Assembly: GCA_013416795.1 (NCBI GenBank)
Contig: RQSC01000757.1
Location: 85,530 to 138,773 of the forward strand
Direction: 5' to 3'
DNA from: Prasinococcaceae sp. CCMP 1430
Taxonomy: Eukaryota > Prasinodermophyta > Palmophyllophyceae > Prasinococcales > Prasinococcaceae
Length of the DNA: 53,244 bases
Shown here piece after piece: positions 29,119 through 38,327 of this stretch; position 1 is the first letter of the stretch; each line of letters begins with the position of its first letter. The position numbers were made by a program, and so were the translations under genes. Below the pieces are notes generated by a model. It was given only the letters and a program-made list of their open reading frames with translations, did no database searches and had not been told where the DNA came from.

Positions 29119-30949
29119 CTATTGCCGTTGGCGCTTGCTGGGGTCCTTGGGCTCGGTTCCCAGACCGCCAACACCTGCCTGCGTCGCGTAGCCCGACAGC
29201 ACAAAGCCGCCGACTTGTTGGGTGCTCATGATCGGATGCGTGCGCTTCGGCAGCACCTGGTGCTCTCGGACCCATGCCTCGGAAAGCTGCAGGCCGATGG
29301 CCGACCTGCTGCTAGTCAGGAAGTGCATGGCTTCGGCGAGCGGCTGCGAATACTGGCTGTACACCACGATGGCCGCCGACGGCGCGCAGAGCGGCAGAAC
29401 CCGCCGCAGAAGAGCTGTCGGGTCGAGCGTCTGCGCGGCAACTATCACAGAGGTGAATCCTCGCTCGCGCATCGCGGCGGCTTCTGCTGCGGTCGCGCGA
29501 CGCTGCAGGAGGCTATTCACCTTGGGCTTGCTCGCCTTGTCCTGCGCGCTGGTGTCTTGCACTCCGTCCGCCCTCCCCTTGGCCTTGCCCTTCCCCTCGC
29601 TCTCGCCAGCAGCTGCTGCAGCTGCGGGCTGGTCGCCCGCCTCACCGCCATCGATGCCGTCTCCCTCCTGCCTGGCGGCATCGCTACCGCCCTCGGCCCC
29701 GTCGGCTCCACCCTCGTCGCCCCCCGCGGGGCGCTTCCTAGGCAGGCGCGGCCGATAGTCCTTCGGCTCCTCGGTGCCCTCAAGGACTTGCAGAGTGGCC
29801 TTGTAAAACACACTGGCCTCCTCGTCCGAGAAGTTGAACATGCGGGTAGCGTCGGTGGAAGGGTCCACGCCGCCCGCCGAGGACGCGCACACGACGCCGT
29901 GGCCACCGAGACGTTCCATGGCCGCGGCGGCGAGAAGGCCGCGCACGTGGTCCACGCACAGCACGCGCGCGCCAGCGGCCACGTTGGCGAGGCTCATGAT
30001 GTGCGCGACGCTCTCGAAGCGCAGGCCCTGCACTTTCAGCGGCGATTTGGAGTAGTACGCATCAGCGACGTTCTTGGCGGTCGGACGGAGCACCAGCACG
30101 TCGATGTCGCGGTACTTCTGCCTCTTCTTCTTGATGTACTTTGCCTGCGCGAACGCGCTCTTCTGCGCGAATGTGGCCGAGTTGGCCACGATGGTGCTCA
30201 CCATGTCTTCGGCCGAGGCGCCATCCTTGAGCATCTTGTGGATGTCCTCGCGGGCAAGCGCCTGCGCGGTGTTGGTATCGATGAAACCCGCGTTGCCACC
30301 GCCGACGACCTCGGCGGCCGTGGAGGCCTCGTCCGCGAAGCCGGACTTCTCCCACGCGGCAGCCCTGGCCGCCTCAGCGGACACCCGCTGCAGCCCCTTA
30401 GCCTCTTGGCCCATTACAAGCGTGAGGCGTCCGCCGTACGGCACGCCGACGAGCGGCGCGGCATCGACGCGTCGGTTGCCAACGCGCACCTGCTGCCCGG
30501 GACGCGCCCAAGCAAAGCTGAGCTTCTCTCCCTCGTTCATCTGCCGCGCGACACGGACGGAAGGACAGCGCGCGCCGTGCAGTGTGGTATGGAAGAGGCG
30601 TTCGGGGTTAGCGATGAGGAGCGACGCGCGTGTCAGGGCGTGCCACGCACGCGCGCATGGCAGCGGCTGGCGGCAGCGCGCCGCGCTCGGCGGCCGGTAC
30701 CTTGAGCACAACGCAGTCGCCGAGCTTCACCACCGGCGCGCCCATGCTGCGGCGCTCCGACGGTGGCGGCATTGCGCCACCGATGTCGCCGGCCGACGCG
30801 CCACCATCCTCTACGTCGAAGGCCTTTCCCGCCGCCGCTTCACCGCCGCCTTCAGCTCCCGCGGCCGCCCGCGCCGGCGCCGGCGCAGCGTCGGCGTCCA
30901 TCGCCTGCGCCTCCGCGCCCGCATCCACCGCCGCCGCCGGCTCGGCCAT
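29119..30949 (-). CDS. TRM6: tRNA (adenine58-N1) methyltransferase non-catalytic subunit TRM6, two exons
   Basis: RNA-binding partner of TRM61 in the nuclear complex that makes m1A58 in tRNAs (yeast Gcd10). Exon 1 is 30949-30701 and exon 2 30540-29119. The 160-nt intron has donor GTACCG, a CTGAC (30636-30632) and a CTAAC (30611-30607), and acceptor GGCAG. The splice restores GDCVVLK followed by the beta-strand start EGEKLSFAWA. The product is 556 residues. Visible TRM6 features: PYGGRLTLV; a loop that mentions DNTA-like FIDTNTAQALAREDIHKML; KYIKKKRQKY; and the C-terminal Rossmann-like half (VLCVDHVRGLLAAAAMERLGG, ASVIVAAQTLDP-type strand, HPIMSTQQVGGFVLSGY). As expected for TRM6 there is no intact SAM-binding glycine motif. 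A Gly/Glu/Ala-rich insert separates the halves. A minus-strand TGTAA lies 48 nt after the stop. Confidence 0.92.
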
Positions 30950-31907
30950 CGTTCGGCCTCCGACCGCCCCTGCCGTCCGTCCCCCACGCCCCCTCGCTTT
31001 GACACGCGCCCAGCGGCCACTCAACTCCCTCTCCCCCCACCTCCGTCGCACCCTGCCCGGGCTGTGGGCGCCCGGGCTGCGGGCGCGGCACCGCCTCGCC
31101 TCGCCGGCCGCCTCGACGCTGCCAGCGCCCAGCCGCCGGCCGCCGCTGTGCACATACCATCAGATGGTACGTGCCCTCAGATGGTGTGTAGTACTGTACT
31201 ACTACAGACAGAGGTGATTTTTAATTGCTGTCGTACGCCTCGCCAGGCGGATTTACGCCCGGATAAAATTCGTTCCAGCGCGCGCCGCTTGGCCAGGGGG
31301 GGCCAGTTTTGAGCGCGCTACTCATTGAGACTTTCCGCACCCCCGCCGGTGCAGCGAACAGACAGAGGAAGGCAAGGGCGGAGGTGCTGCGTGGCGACGC
31401 CGCGCGCGGCGTCCCGGCGGCCGCCGTGGGCAAGGTGGGGATTTCGGCGGGCGTTTTTCCCCGGTTCCGGGCGGCTCGGGCAGCCGGCTCCGGTCGCCCC
31501 GGGGGGCGCGCGTTTCGCGGGGTTCGGGGCGATTTCGACCGGGAAAACGAAGCGGGGGTTTGGTGCGGCTGCCACAGCGCGCGCAGCCGGCGCGCCGGCG
31601 AGGCCGCGGGGCTCAGCCCCCCTAACCCCCCCTCCCTCTTCGCTCCTCCCTCCTCCCTGCCCTCCTTCCCCTCCACCCCCTTCTTCCACCCCTTTCCCTG
31701 CCTCCCGCACTCCCTCCTCTGTGGGGCGTGGCTGTCTGGGCTGGGGTGTGGGTGATGGGGGGCTGCCAGCCCGCCGCGGCGGGTATTTTCGCACAAATTC
31801 ATCCAAAAATCCACTGAGCAAAATCCGACGCGCCCTACGGCGGGCTGGCGGCGAGGCGGCGCGGTGGGCAGGCTGGGGGGCGCGGGGTTGAGGATGAGCG
31901 GGGCGGG
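30950..31907. other. Divergent intergenic region between TRM6 and VTT genes
   Basis: No gene supported. It contains TACCATCAGATGGTA at 31155-31169, a second CAGATGGT at 31178-31185, and the palindromic GTAGTACTGTACTAC at 31188-31202. C-rich low complexity occupies about 31615-31700. The missing start of the VTT gene may lie at its right end. Confidence 0.5.
31155..31203. promoter_or_regulatory. Palindrome pair: TACCATC/GATGGTA and GTACTGTAC
   Basis: TACCATC-A-GATGGTA (31155-31169) is followed 18 bp later by GTAGTACTGTACTAC (31188-31202), about 210-255 bp upstream of the TRM6 start. Both motif types recur in other intergenic regions. Regulatory function is inferred from position only. Confidence 0.35.
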
Positions 31908-32862
31908 GTGGTGGCACGGGCGGCGGCGCGCACGGACGGCGCGGACGACGACGCGACGAGCGGCCAGAAATCCGCTGGCGGCGGCATCGAGATAAGCCCG
32001 AAGCTGCTCACCGTGCTCGTGCCAGCGCTGGGGCTGGGACTGCTGCTTGCGGCCGCGCTTGGGTTCAAGGAGCAGCTGGTCGAGCTCTTCGGCCTATTTA
32101 CAGCGCAACTCAAGCTCATGGGGCCGTGGGCGTGGCCTGCGTACACGCTGGCCTACTTTGCGCTCGAGGTGTGCCTCGTGCCGGCCATCCCGCTCACGAT
32201 GAGCGCTGGCCTGGTGCTCGGCGTGGGCCCGGGCGTCGCGGCGGTGGCCGTGGGAAACGTGATGGCGGCGACGACGGCCTTCCTCATCGCGCGGACCTTC
32301 CTGCGTGACAAGGTCCGCGCCCTCGCCGAGAAGTCGGCCAGGTTCGGTGCCATCGACCGTGCCGTCGGCCGCGAAGGCTTCAAGGTGGTCGCGCTGCTCC
32401 GTCTGTCACCGCTGCTGCCGCAGGCCAACTGCAACGTACGTCGCCAGCGCTTGCGCTGGGGCAACACCTGCGCGCTCGCGCAGCGCTGCGGCGCCCGCAG
32501 CGCCTTGGGCGGCGCAGCGGCACGCCCGCCGCCCGCGCCACCCCCGTCGTTGTCGCGCTCGCTGACCCGCCGCCGAACCACAGTACCTGTACGGCGTCAC
32601 CTCCATCAAACTCAGAGATTACGCCGCCGCCACTTTCGTGGGCTGCCTGCCAACGTCTTTCTTATACGTCAACGCCGGGCACCTGGGCCGCACCCTCGTC
32701 GAGGGCGCGAGCGAGGGTGGCGCGCTCGGTGGCTCGACGTGGATAATCGGTCTGGGCGTGCTCTTCACTGCCGTCGCCACGACTTACGTCGTGAGGCTAG
32801 CGGACGCCGCGCTCAAGGCGGAACTCGACGACCCCAAGGCCGGCACCCCGAGCGCCGAGTGA
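31908..32862 (+). CDS. VTT/DedA-domain membrane protein (TVP38/TMEM64-like), start unresolved
   Basis: Polytopic membrane protein of the VTT (DedA/TVP38/TMEM41/TMEM64) superfamily, whose members include scramblases and Golgi, ER or plastid proteins. Exon 1 runs to 32435 and exon 2 is 32584-32862; the 148-nt intron has donor GTACGT, CTGAC at 32562-32566 and acceptor CACAG. Landmarks: a first hydrophobic helix (LLTVLVPALGLGLLLAAAL); ALEVCLVPAIPLTMSAGLVLG, corresponding to the re-entrant loop; RTFLRDKV; GFKVVALLRLSPLLPQANCN completed by YLYGVTSIKLRDYAAATFVGCLPTSFLYVNAG. A last helix (IIGLGVLFTAVATTYVV) ends it. No in-frame ATG precedes the first helix. The ATG at 31894 is in another frame, and the frame begins with GTG at 31908. 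An upstream exon, a sequencing error or a non-ATG start is possible. About 268 residues are visible. Confidence 0.85.
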
Positions 32863-33548
32863 GCGCGGATCATGCACACGTTGATGACATGGCGCACGCA
32901 CGAGCTGCTCATGCCGAACAATCTCTCATGCCGAACAATATCTGCCGGGCGACGTTTTAAACACTCTTGCGCATCGCAGATTGGCACACGGACTCGCCTC
33001 ATCGCGTGCGGCGCTCGCGGTTCGCCAGTGCATGCGCAGTCATGGATATGGACGCTTTGTGCCGCGTGCATGAGTGGCCAGAAGAAGTCCCGTCTAAACC
33101 CCTACAAGTTACGTCCCAAGAAGCTCTTCTAGCTAGAGCGAGGGAAACACAAAAGAGAGCGGTGGACACAATGAAGGTCATTGTGACCAGCGCAGCAAGA
33201 GACGCGCCAGGCCGCGCGGCCACCATTCGCTCGATGGTCAGCGATGTGTGTGTCGGTGGTATTGGCGCAGCAGGCCGTCGCTGTCTCTCGGAAGTGGCGC
33301 GAGCCTGACCTCCAGGCGTTGGCACGCAAGTGCTCCGCTGTTCCTGCTGTAGCTGATCGCCGGAGGCTCTCTCGGAGGTCGTCGTCGAGCGTGTCTCGCA
33401 GCGAGGCGCGCGATGTCGCAGCGCCACGCGCGCACCGGGTGGGTGTGCGCGCGCTCGCGCAGAGATCTCGCAGACGTGGGTCGCGCGTGTCGCAGCGCCA
33501 CGTCGCCGTGTCGCGCCACGGCGTGGGTGGCCACCAACCGTACACGCC
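32863..33548. other. Convergent 3' intergenic region
   Basis: Between the VTT and AdoMetDC-ODC stops. No gene supported. Contains the inverted repeat ACCATTCG-CT-CGATGGT at 33222-33238, closely similar to part of the foldback at 11211-11226. Confidence 0.5.
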
Positions 33549-36278
33549 TCAGGCGTCCATCGGCGGCTGCACGTAGATCGTCTTGGCGCGCCCGGGCGCG
33601 AAGCCGTTGAAGCGCGACGCCGCCACGAGCGTGTACGCCCCCATGTTGGGAAACTCGAGCCACTCGCCGACCTCCATCTTGGGCAGCTGTGCCTCGCGTA
33701 GGATGGTATCCAGGCCATCGCAGGTGGGGCCGAACACCGTCGAGCTGAGCGCGGCGCGATCACGGGCGGCGCCCTGCGCGAAGTCCTCCGCGTAGAGCGG
33801 GCGTGCACTGAGCTCGGCGTGGTCGTACAGCAGGCAGTTCATGCTGCCATAGATGCCATCCGCGATCCAGTACTCCATGGCCATTTCGCCGCCCGCGTTG
33901 GGCCTGGCGCGGCGACCAAAGATCGGCGCCGACAGCGACGCGATGCCCTCCGCGAAGTAGCGGCCGGGCTCAGCAATGATACGCACGCCCATGGAAGGGG
34001 GGAAGAGCTCGTCGAGGGCCGCGTCCAGGTTGGCGGCGATGGCGCCGAAGTGCTTGATCTCCTCGGGCGCCTGACCGCCGGGGAAGCCTCCGCCGACGTC
34101 GAGGGTGCGCAGGGGCGAAAGGCCAAGGTGCGCGGCCATGTCGAACACGCGGCGCGCGAACTTGACCGCCACCACCGGCGACGTGGGGTCCGAGAGCCCG
34201 CTGCCAACGTGGAAGGCCACGCCCTCGACGTCGAGGTTGAGCTCCTTGGCGAGCTTGAGCAGCGGTTCGCACTCGCTCTCGTGGACGCCGTACTTCGAGC
34301 CCAGCTCGCAGCGCGCGCCTGGGTCGTCCGCGCGGATGCGCAGGAGCAACTTGGCCTCGGGCCACGTCTCCGCGAGCTTGTACAGCTCCGACGCCGAATC
34401 GAACGTGGTCATGGGCACGCCCGCGGCGCGCACCTGCGTCATGTGCTTCGTCGTCTTCATTGCGTTGGCGAAGACGATGCGCTCGGGCGCCACGCCGTGC
34501 GCGGTCACCATGGCCACCTCGGCGGGGCTGGCGCAGTCGAAACCGGCTCCCAGCGCGGCCATCGTTGCGAGCAAGCCCTGGTCGTTGTTGCACTTCACCG
34601 CGTAGTGCGGCTCGACGCGCGGGAGCAACGTGCGCCACATCTCCCAGCGCTCCTGCAGCACGCCGAGGTTGACCACGTAGAAGGGCTCGTCGATGCAGTT
34701 CTTGGCGATGGCAGCCTTTGCGGCAAGGGCGGACGACTCGTCCAGGGTCGCGCCCTCGGCGTACACGGCGTTGAAGCTGGCGCCCACGCGCCTGATGGTC
34801 GCAAGCGTGTTGGCGCGGGCGGCGGGACCGAAGGCGGGCGCGCTCTTGCGCGACGGCAGGCGGCTGATGGCACCGACCTCGCTCGGTGCGGCGTAGTCCT
34901 CGATGGACGAGTCGTCACTCTCGCTGGCCCACATCGAGGAATCCGCGGACGCCGGCTCCAGGCACCGGCTGGCGACGGCGCCGCACATGGAGGTGCACGT
35001 GGTGATCTGAGGCGTCACGCGCTCGAACTGATGCATGACCACCGCACCGCCGCCGGGGAGCGTCTGCACCACCGTGTCGGCGATGGCGTAGCCGGTCGGG
35101 GGGCGCAGGCCGCCGATCTCTGCGGCCAGCACCAGCGCGGCCGCCGGATTGGCAGCCACGGCAGGGTACGCAGGCGCGTCGAGGGTGATGGCGGCGGTGA
35201 TGCGCTTCGGGCGGAACGCCTTCGCCGAGTTGATGGCCACGCACTCAGGATCCAAGGCGTCCAGCTCGAAGCCCGCGACCTCGACGCTCGCATACGAGCA
35301 CGACTCTTGAGGGGTGACGTGCACGGTGGAGAAGCTGCCGCCCTGCAGGCCGTTCATCGAGTAGCCGTACGGCTCGAACAGGTGCTCGTCCACGCGCTCG
35401 GCGGGGAAGATCTTGAGCAGACCGAGCGCCTCTGCGGCGGTCTCGTAGCCGCTGTTCTGCGGCGCGGCCGGGGCGCCGGCCGGACCGCCGCAGCAGGCCT
35501 TCACCTCGACCGGGTCGAGGCCGGTCATGCACACCTCGAGGGTGTAGCGGCCGCCTCCGACGGCGTGCTCGGCCGCGGCGGGTGCGCCGGGAAGTGCGGG
35601 GCGCGATGCGCAAAAGACGTGCCAGCGCAGCGCCTCCGGGTCGCTGCCCTGTTCGCCGAGCACGTACGCGCGGCTCTTCATGCCCATCTGCGAGGCGATT
35701 TCGCGCAGGCGGACCGTCTCCTCCTTCTCAAAGCAGCGGTGGCCGGGATGCTGGCGATCGCCGTTGAGGAAGCTCGCGCGCGAGTACTTCACGTAGGTGA
35801 CTTCCATGCCCAGCTCGGCGACGCACCGGCGCACCAGCGGCATCGCGTTGATGAGCGGAGTCTGGCCGCACGTCTTGATCACCATGCGATCGGCGGCGAC
35901 GAAGAGGCTGCTCTCCGAGAGCACGTACGCGTCGTAGACGGCGTTGGAACACGTCGAGAGGACGGTGCACCCCGCGGCCTCGAGGAAAGCGTCGATCTTG
36001 TCGCGCGGGATGCGGCGAAGGCCACCGGCGGCGCTGCGCTCGGAGCGCATCATCCTGCCTGCGGCGCCGGCTGTGCGCGCATCCGCGAAGTCGGCGTGGA
36101 TCTCTAGGCGCTTCTCGCTTCCCTCGAAGAAGTCGTCCTCGGCGTCCGACGCCATGGCCGCGTCCGCGGCCGGCGCCAGGGCGGCAAGGGCTGCGGCGAC
36201 GTCGTCGCCGCGCCTGTCGTGGTGCGAGACCGGCACGCTAAGGCCGGTCTCGTGCATCCCGATTCCCATGGGAGGCAT
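33549..36278 (-). CDS. Bifunctional S-adenosylmethionine decarboxylase-ornithine decarboxylase
   Basis: A single 909-residue frame joins the two rate-limiting polyamine enzymes. Residues 45-430 are AdoMetDC: FFEGSEKRLE (Glu52/Glu55); the autocatalytic cleavage site LSES-S with Ser123 expected to become the pyruvoyl group; KTCG (Cys137); GYSMNG and HVTPQESCSYAS (processing Ser and His equivalents). Residues 525-909 are class III-fold ODC: PHYAVKCN with PLP Lys562; HVGSG (His690); DVGGGFPG; EPGRYF; FGPTCDGLD with catalytic Cys853. Every key residue is present, so both activities should work. A linker of roughly 90 residues (acidic, then KSAPAFGPA) joins them. The order AdoMetDC then ODC is that of the Plasmodium bifunctional enzyme. 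No intron. The ATG at 36278 is the first of several near the start; Met42 is an alternative. No upstream ATG occurs in the nearest 110 nt, so I see no polyamine-sensing uORF. Confidence 0.95.
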   Translation of the reverse strand: MPPMGIGMHETGLSVPVSHHDRRGDDVAAALAALAPAADAAMASDAEDDFFEGSEKRLEIHADFADARTAGAAGRMMRSERSAAGGLRRIPRDKIDAFLEAAGCTVLSTCSNAVYDAYVLSESSLFVAADRMVIKTCGQTPLINAMPLVRRCVAELGMEVTYVKYSRASFLNGDRQHPGHRCFEKEETVRLREIASQMGMKSRAYVLGEQGSDPEALRWHVFCASRPALPGAPAAAEHAVGGGRYTLEVCMTGLDPVEVKACCGGPAGAPAAPQNSGYETAAEALGLLKIFPAERVDEHLFEPYGYSMNGLQGGSFSTVHVTPQESCSYASVEVAGFELDALDPECVAINSAKAFRPKRITAAITLDAPAYPAVAANPAAALVLAAEIGGLRPPTGYAIADTVVQTLPGGGAVVMHQFERVTPQITTCTSMCGAVASRCLEPASADSSMWASESDDSSIEDYAAPSEVGAISRLPSRKSAPAFGPAARANTLATIRRVGASFNAVYAEGATLDESSALAAKAAIAKNCIDEPFYVVNLGVLQERWEMWRTLLPRVEPHYAVKCNNDQGLLATMAALGAGFDCASPAEVAMVTAHGVAPERIVFANAMKTTKHMTQVRAAGVPMTTFDSASELYKLAETWPEAKLLLRIRADDPGARCELGSKYGVHESECEPLLKLAKELNLDVEGVAFHVGSGLSDPTSPVVAVKFARRVFDMAAHLGLSPLRTLDVGGGFPGGQAPEEIKHFGAIAANLDAALDELFPPSMGVRIIAEPGRYFAEGIASLSAPIFGRRARPNAGGEMAMEYWIADGIYGSMNCLLYDHAELSARPLYAEDFAQGAARDRAALSSTVFGPTCDGLDTILREAQLPKMEVGEWLEFPNMGAYTLVAASRFNGFAPGRAKTIYVQPPMDA

Positions 36279-36884
36279 GATGTGTCTATGCGTGTACTAT
36301 AGACGGTGTAGGCTGTTGTCCGCTTCTCTCACGTGGGGGCTGTCAGCTGGGCGTTCGAACGCACTGTGCGTGACACGGTGGCCGAGCGGGCGGTGCGTAG
36401 GAGGATTCGCAGGGGCGCTTGCGTCAGCGTCCGCCCGAGCACGAGGCCGCGCGCGACTGCGGCGCTTGGGCCGCCGCTCGCGCCCCGCGGCGCGGAGCGC
36501 GCGCCCGCGCGCGACGCACGTCCGCGTACAGGTCGCTCTTGAACTTCTCCTCCCCCCAGCACCTGATGTCCGCCACGTCCACGCACGTCACCTGGTCCCT
36601 CCTACTATTCGCGCTACTGCCGGTACTGTCCGCCATGTGCGCGCCAGTCGTCGCAAGGGTTCCTTCCGGCTCGTCTGTGTGGGGGCCTCCCCCGGTCCCC
36701 GCCACGGGGTGAAAACGCCGCTGGGGTTGCTCGCCGCGGCCTTCGCGGCCGATGCACAAGGAAGGAGGGAAGAGGGGGGGGAGGGTCTGACAGGTTGGAG
36801 GCGGCGGCTGCCGGCGGCGGCTCGGCCAGCCCCGCGCCGCGCCGGCCACAGGTAACGGTTTTTCACCTCTAAAGGGTTTGTAAT

Positions 36885-36913
36885 ACGTATCATTTTGCAC
36901 CGTATTGATACGT
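36885..36913. repeat. 8-bp inverted repeat ACGTATCA/TGATACGT
   Basis: ACGTATCA (36885-36892) and TGATACGT (36906-36913) are exact reverse complements with a 13-bp spacer, in an AT-richer patch about 610 bp upstream of the AdoMetDC-ODC start. Possible binding site; function unknown. Confidence 0.5.
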
Positions 36914-37573
36914 GTGGTCCGCGAGTGAGGTTGCGGTTCAGACGAGAGACGTAGTGGACTCCATCGTCGGCGCGCGCGGCCCGCGCGCGCGCGCCGCGCG
37001 CCGCTCCAAACCTAAACCTGTCCCCACGCGTGTGGCTCAATGTACAGCATTCAAATGATGTGAAATGTAGACCCTTCATCCGGATGAACCGTAAGGGGCG
37101 GCGGCAGCACGCGCGCGCGCGATCGGTTCCGAGCCCGGCCGGCCCGCGCGGCCAAAATTCGCGGAGCGCGTAGCGCCCCAATCCCAAGCCGCGTTTCTTA
37201 TCAAAATTCTGTCTTTTATGACATGTAATACCTACAGATTTATATTTGACGTAAATATGTCATTTCAAGTGATTATTCGAGATGTTTGTGCGGATGGCGA
37301 CGCCCTCCTGCGCGCAGCATCCTGCGCGCGCGCGCCGCAGACGGGGGGCGCCGGCCGCGCCAACCGCGCCACCGTCGCTTCATCAAAACGAGAAGGCATC
37401 GTCGTAATAAGGGTAGGAACCCTGCGAGATAAAAGACGCATCAAAAAGCGCCTTGGGCGCACCTCTGAGGAGCGAAATGGACGGCGGGTCAACGTGCATT
37501 CCAACCCCAACTCGAGCGGGGTGGCGTCGACACTCGCGAGATCGGAATCGCGTATGCGAATGCATCAACATGT

Positions 37574-37654
37574 AAACCCTATACCCTAAATAACGAAATG
37601 ATGTGCCTACAGCACAGCAAATACAGTACTGTAAGGTGCGCCAACCCTAACCCT
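37574..37654. repeat. Telomere-like CCCTAAA motifs with ACAGTACTGT palindrome
   Basis: AAACCCTATACCCTAAA (37574-37590) and AACCCTAACCCT (37643-37654) flank the perfect palindrome ACAGTACTGT (37623-37632). The group lies 90-170 bp upstream of the LYR gene start. Confidence 0.65.
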
Positions 37655-37745
37655 CGCCCGCGGCGGCACACCACGCGCGGGCGGCGGCGCGCGGCGCGCA
37701 GCGCAGCAGCAGCGGTGCTGCTCGGCGAGCCGCCCGCGCGCGGCG

Positions 37746-38123
37746 ATGGCCGCGTCCGCGGGCGCGGGCGCGATGCAGCAGCTGGTGGGGCCGAACACGG
37801 CGTCAGCGGTCGCGCAGTTCGCCAAGGAGGTGCCCGTGCGGCAGCTGTACCGCGACTGCCTGCGCGCGTGCGGGTACCTCAAGACGAATGGCCCGGGAGG
37901 CGCCGCGCAAGCCGCGGCCGTGCGCGAGCAGGTGCGCTCCTCGTTCCGTGCGCACGCCGGCGAGACCGACGAGGACGTCATCCTGCAGCGAAAGCAGGAC
38001 GGCGTGCGCGCGCTCACCAACCTGCTCATGTTCGAGGCCAAGCGCATGGGGTCGGTGGACAAGGCGCTCGGTGGCGACGGCACGGGCACCGAACTCCCCG
38101 GCGGCGGCGACGGCAACAGCTAG
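37746..38123 (+). CDS. LYR-motif (complex 1 LYR-like) protein
   Basis: 125-residue single-exon protein. LYR proteins are small mitochondrial helical-bundle adaptors that bind acyl-ACP and assist Fe-S cluster transfer or respiratory-complex assembly. The motif is VRQLYRDCLRACGYL at about residues 30-45, and a downstream conserved Phe lies in VRSSFRAHAG. The following helix (EDVILQRKQDGVRALTNLLMFEAKRM) fits the third helix of the family. The overall length matches LYRM/NDUFA6-type members, but I cannot say which subfamily. The N-terminal 25 residues are Ala/Gly-rich and could be a weak targeting leader. ATG at 37746. Confidence 0.8.
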   Translation: MAASAGAGAMQQLVGPNTASAVAQFAKEVPVRQLYRDCLRACGYLKTNGPGGAAQAAAVREQVRSSFRAHAGETDEDVILQRKQDGVRALTNLLMFEAKRMGSVDKALGGDGTGTELPGGGDGNS

Positions 38124-38327
38124 GCGGCGCGCGCCGGGCCACTGTTCCCCCTCCCTCTAATAGATGCCGCCGCGCCCTTTGCCGTGCGCCCTGCTGGCTG
38201 TTGCGCTGCTGGCACTTGTGTGCGTTGCGCCAGCGGACGCGTTGGGCCCGCGAGAATTACGAATTTTGTACCACCACACGTATTATTGTGAGCACGCATG
38301 CGCGGCGCGCACGTCCGAGGCAGCGGC

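Larger units (their letters stand above)
36279..37745. other. 1.5 kb region without a recognisable gene
   Basis: Upstream of AdoMetDC-ODC (-) and of the LYR gene (+). It contains CACGTG near 36330, the perfect palindrome GCGTTCGAACGC (36351-36362), an 8-bp inverted repeat at 36885-36913, long CG alternation near 36968-37005, an unusually AT-rich patch (about 37190-37290), and telomere-like and ACAGTACTGT motifs at 37574-37654. Open frames here show no domain or coding character I can support. Confidence 0.55.

Noticed and set aside
36379-36390. TGGCCGAGCGGG, a perfect tRNA A-box match
   Set aside because: No B-box (GGTTCGANNCC) follows at a plausible distance and no cloverleaf can be drawn, so it is not called a tRNA.
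36279-36390. Possible upstream ORF controlling AdoMetDC-ODC, as in animals and plants
   Set aside because: I found no ATG in the nearest 110 nt of the presumed leader. A uORF further upstream cannot be excluded without the transcript start.
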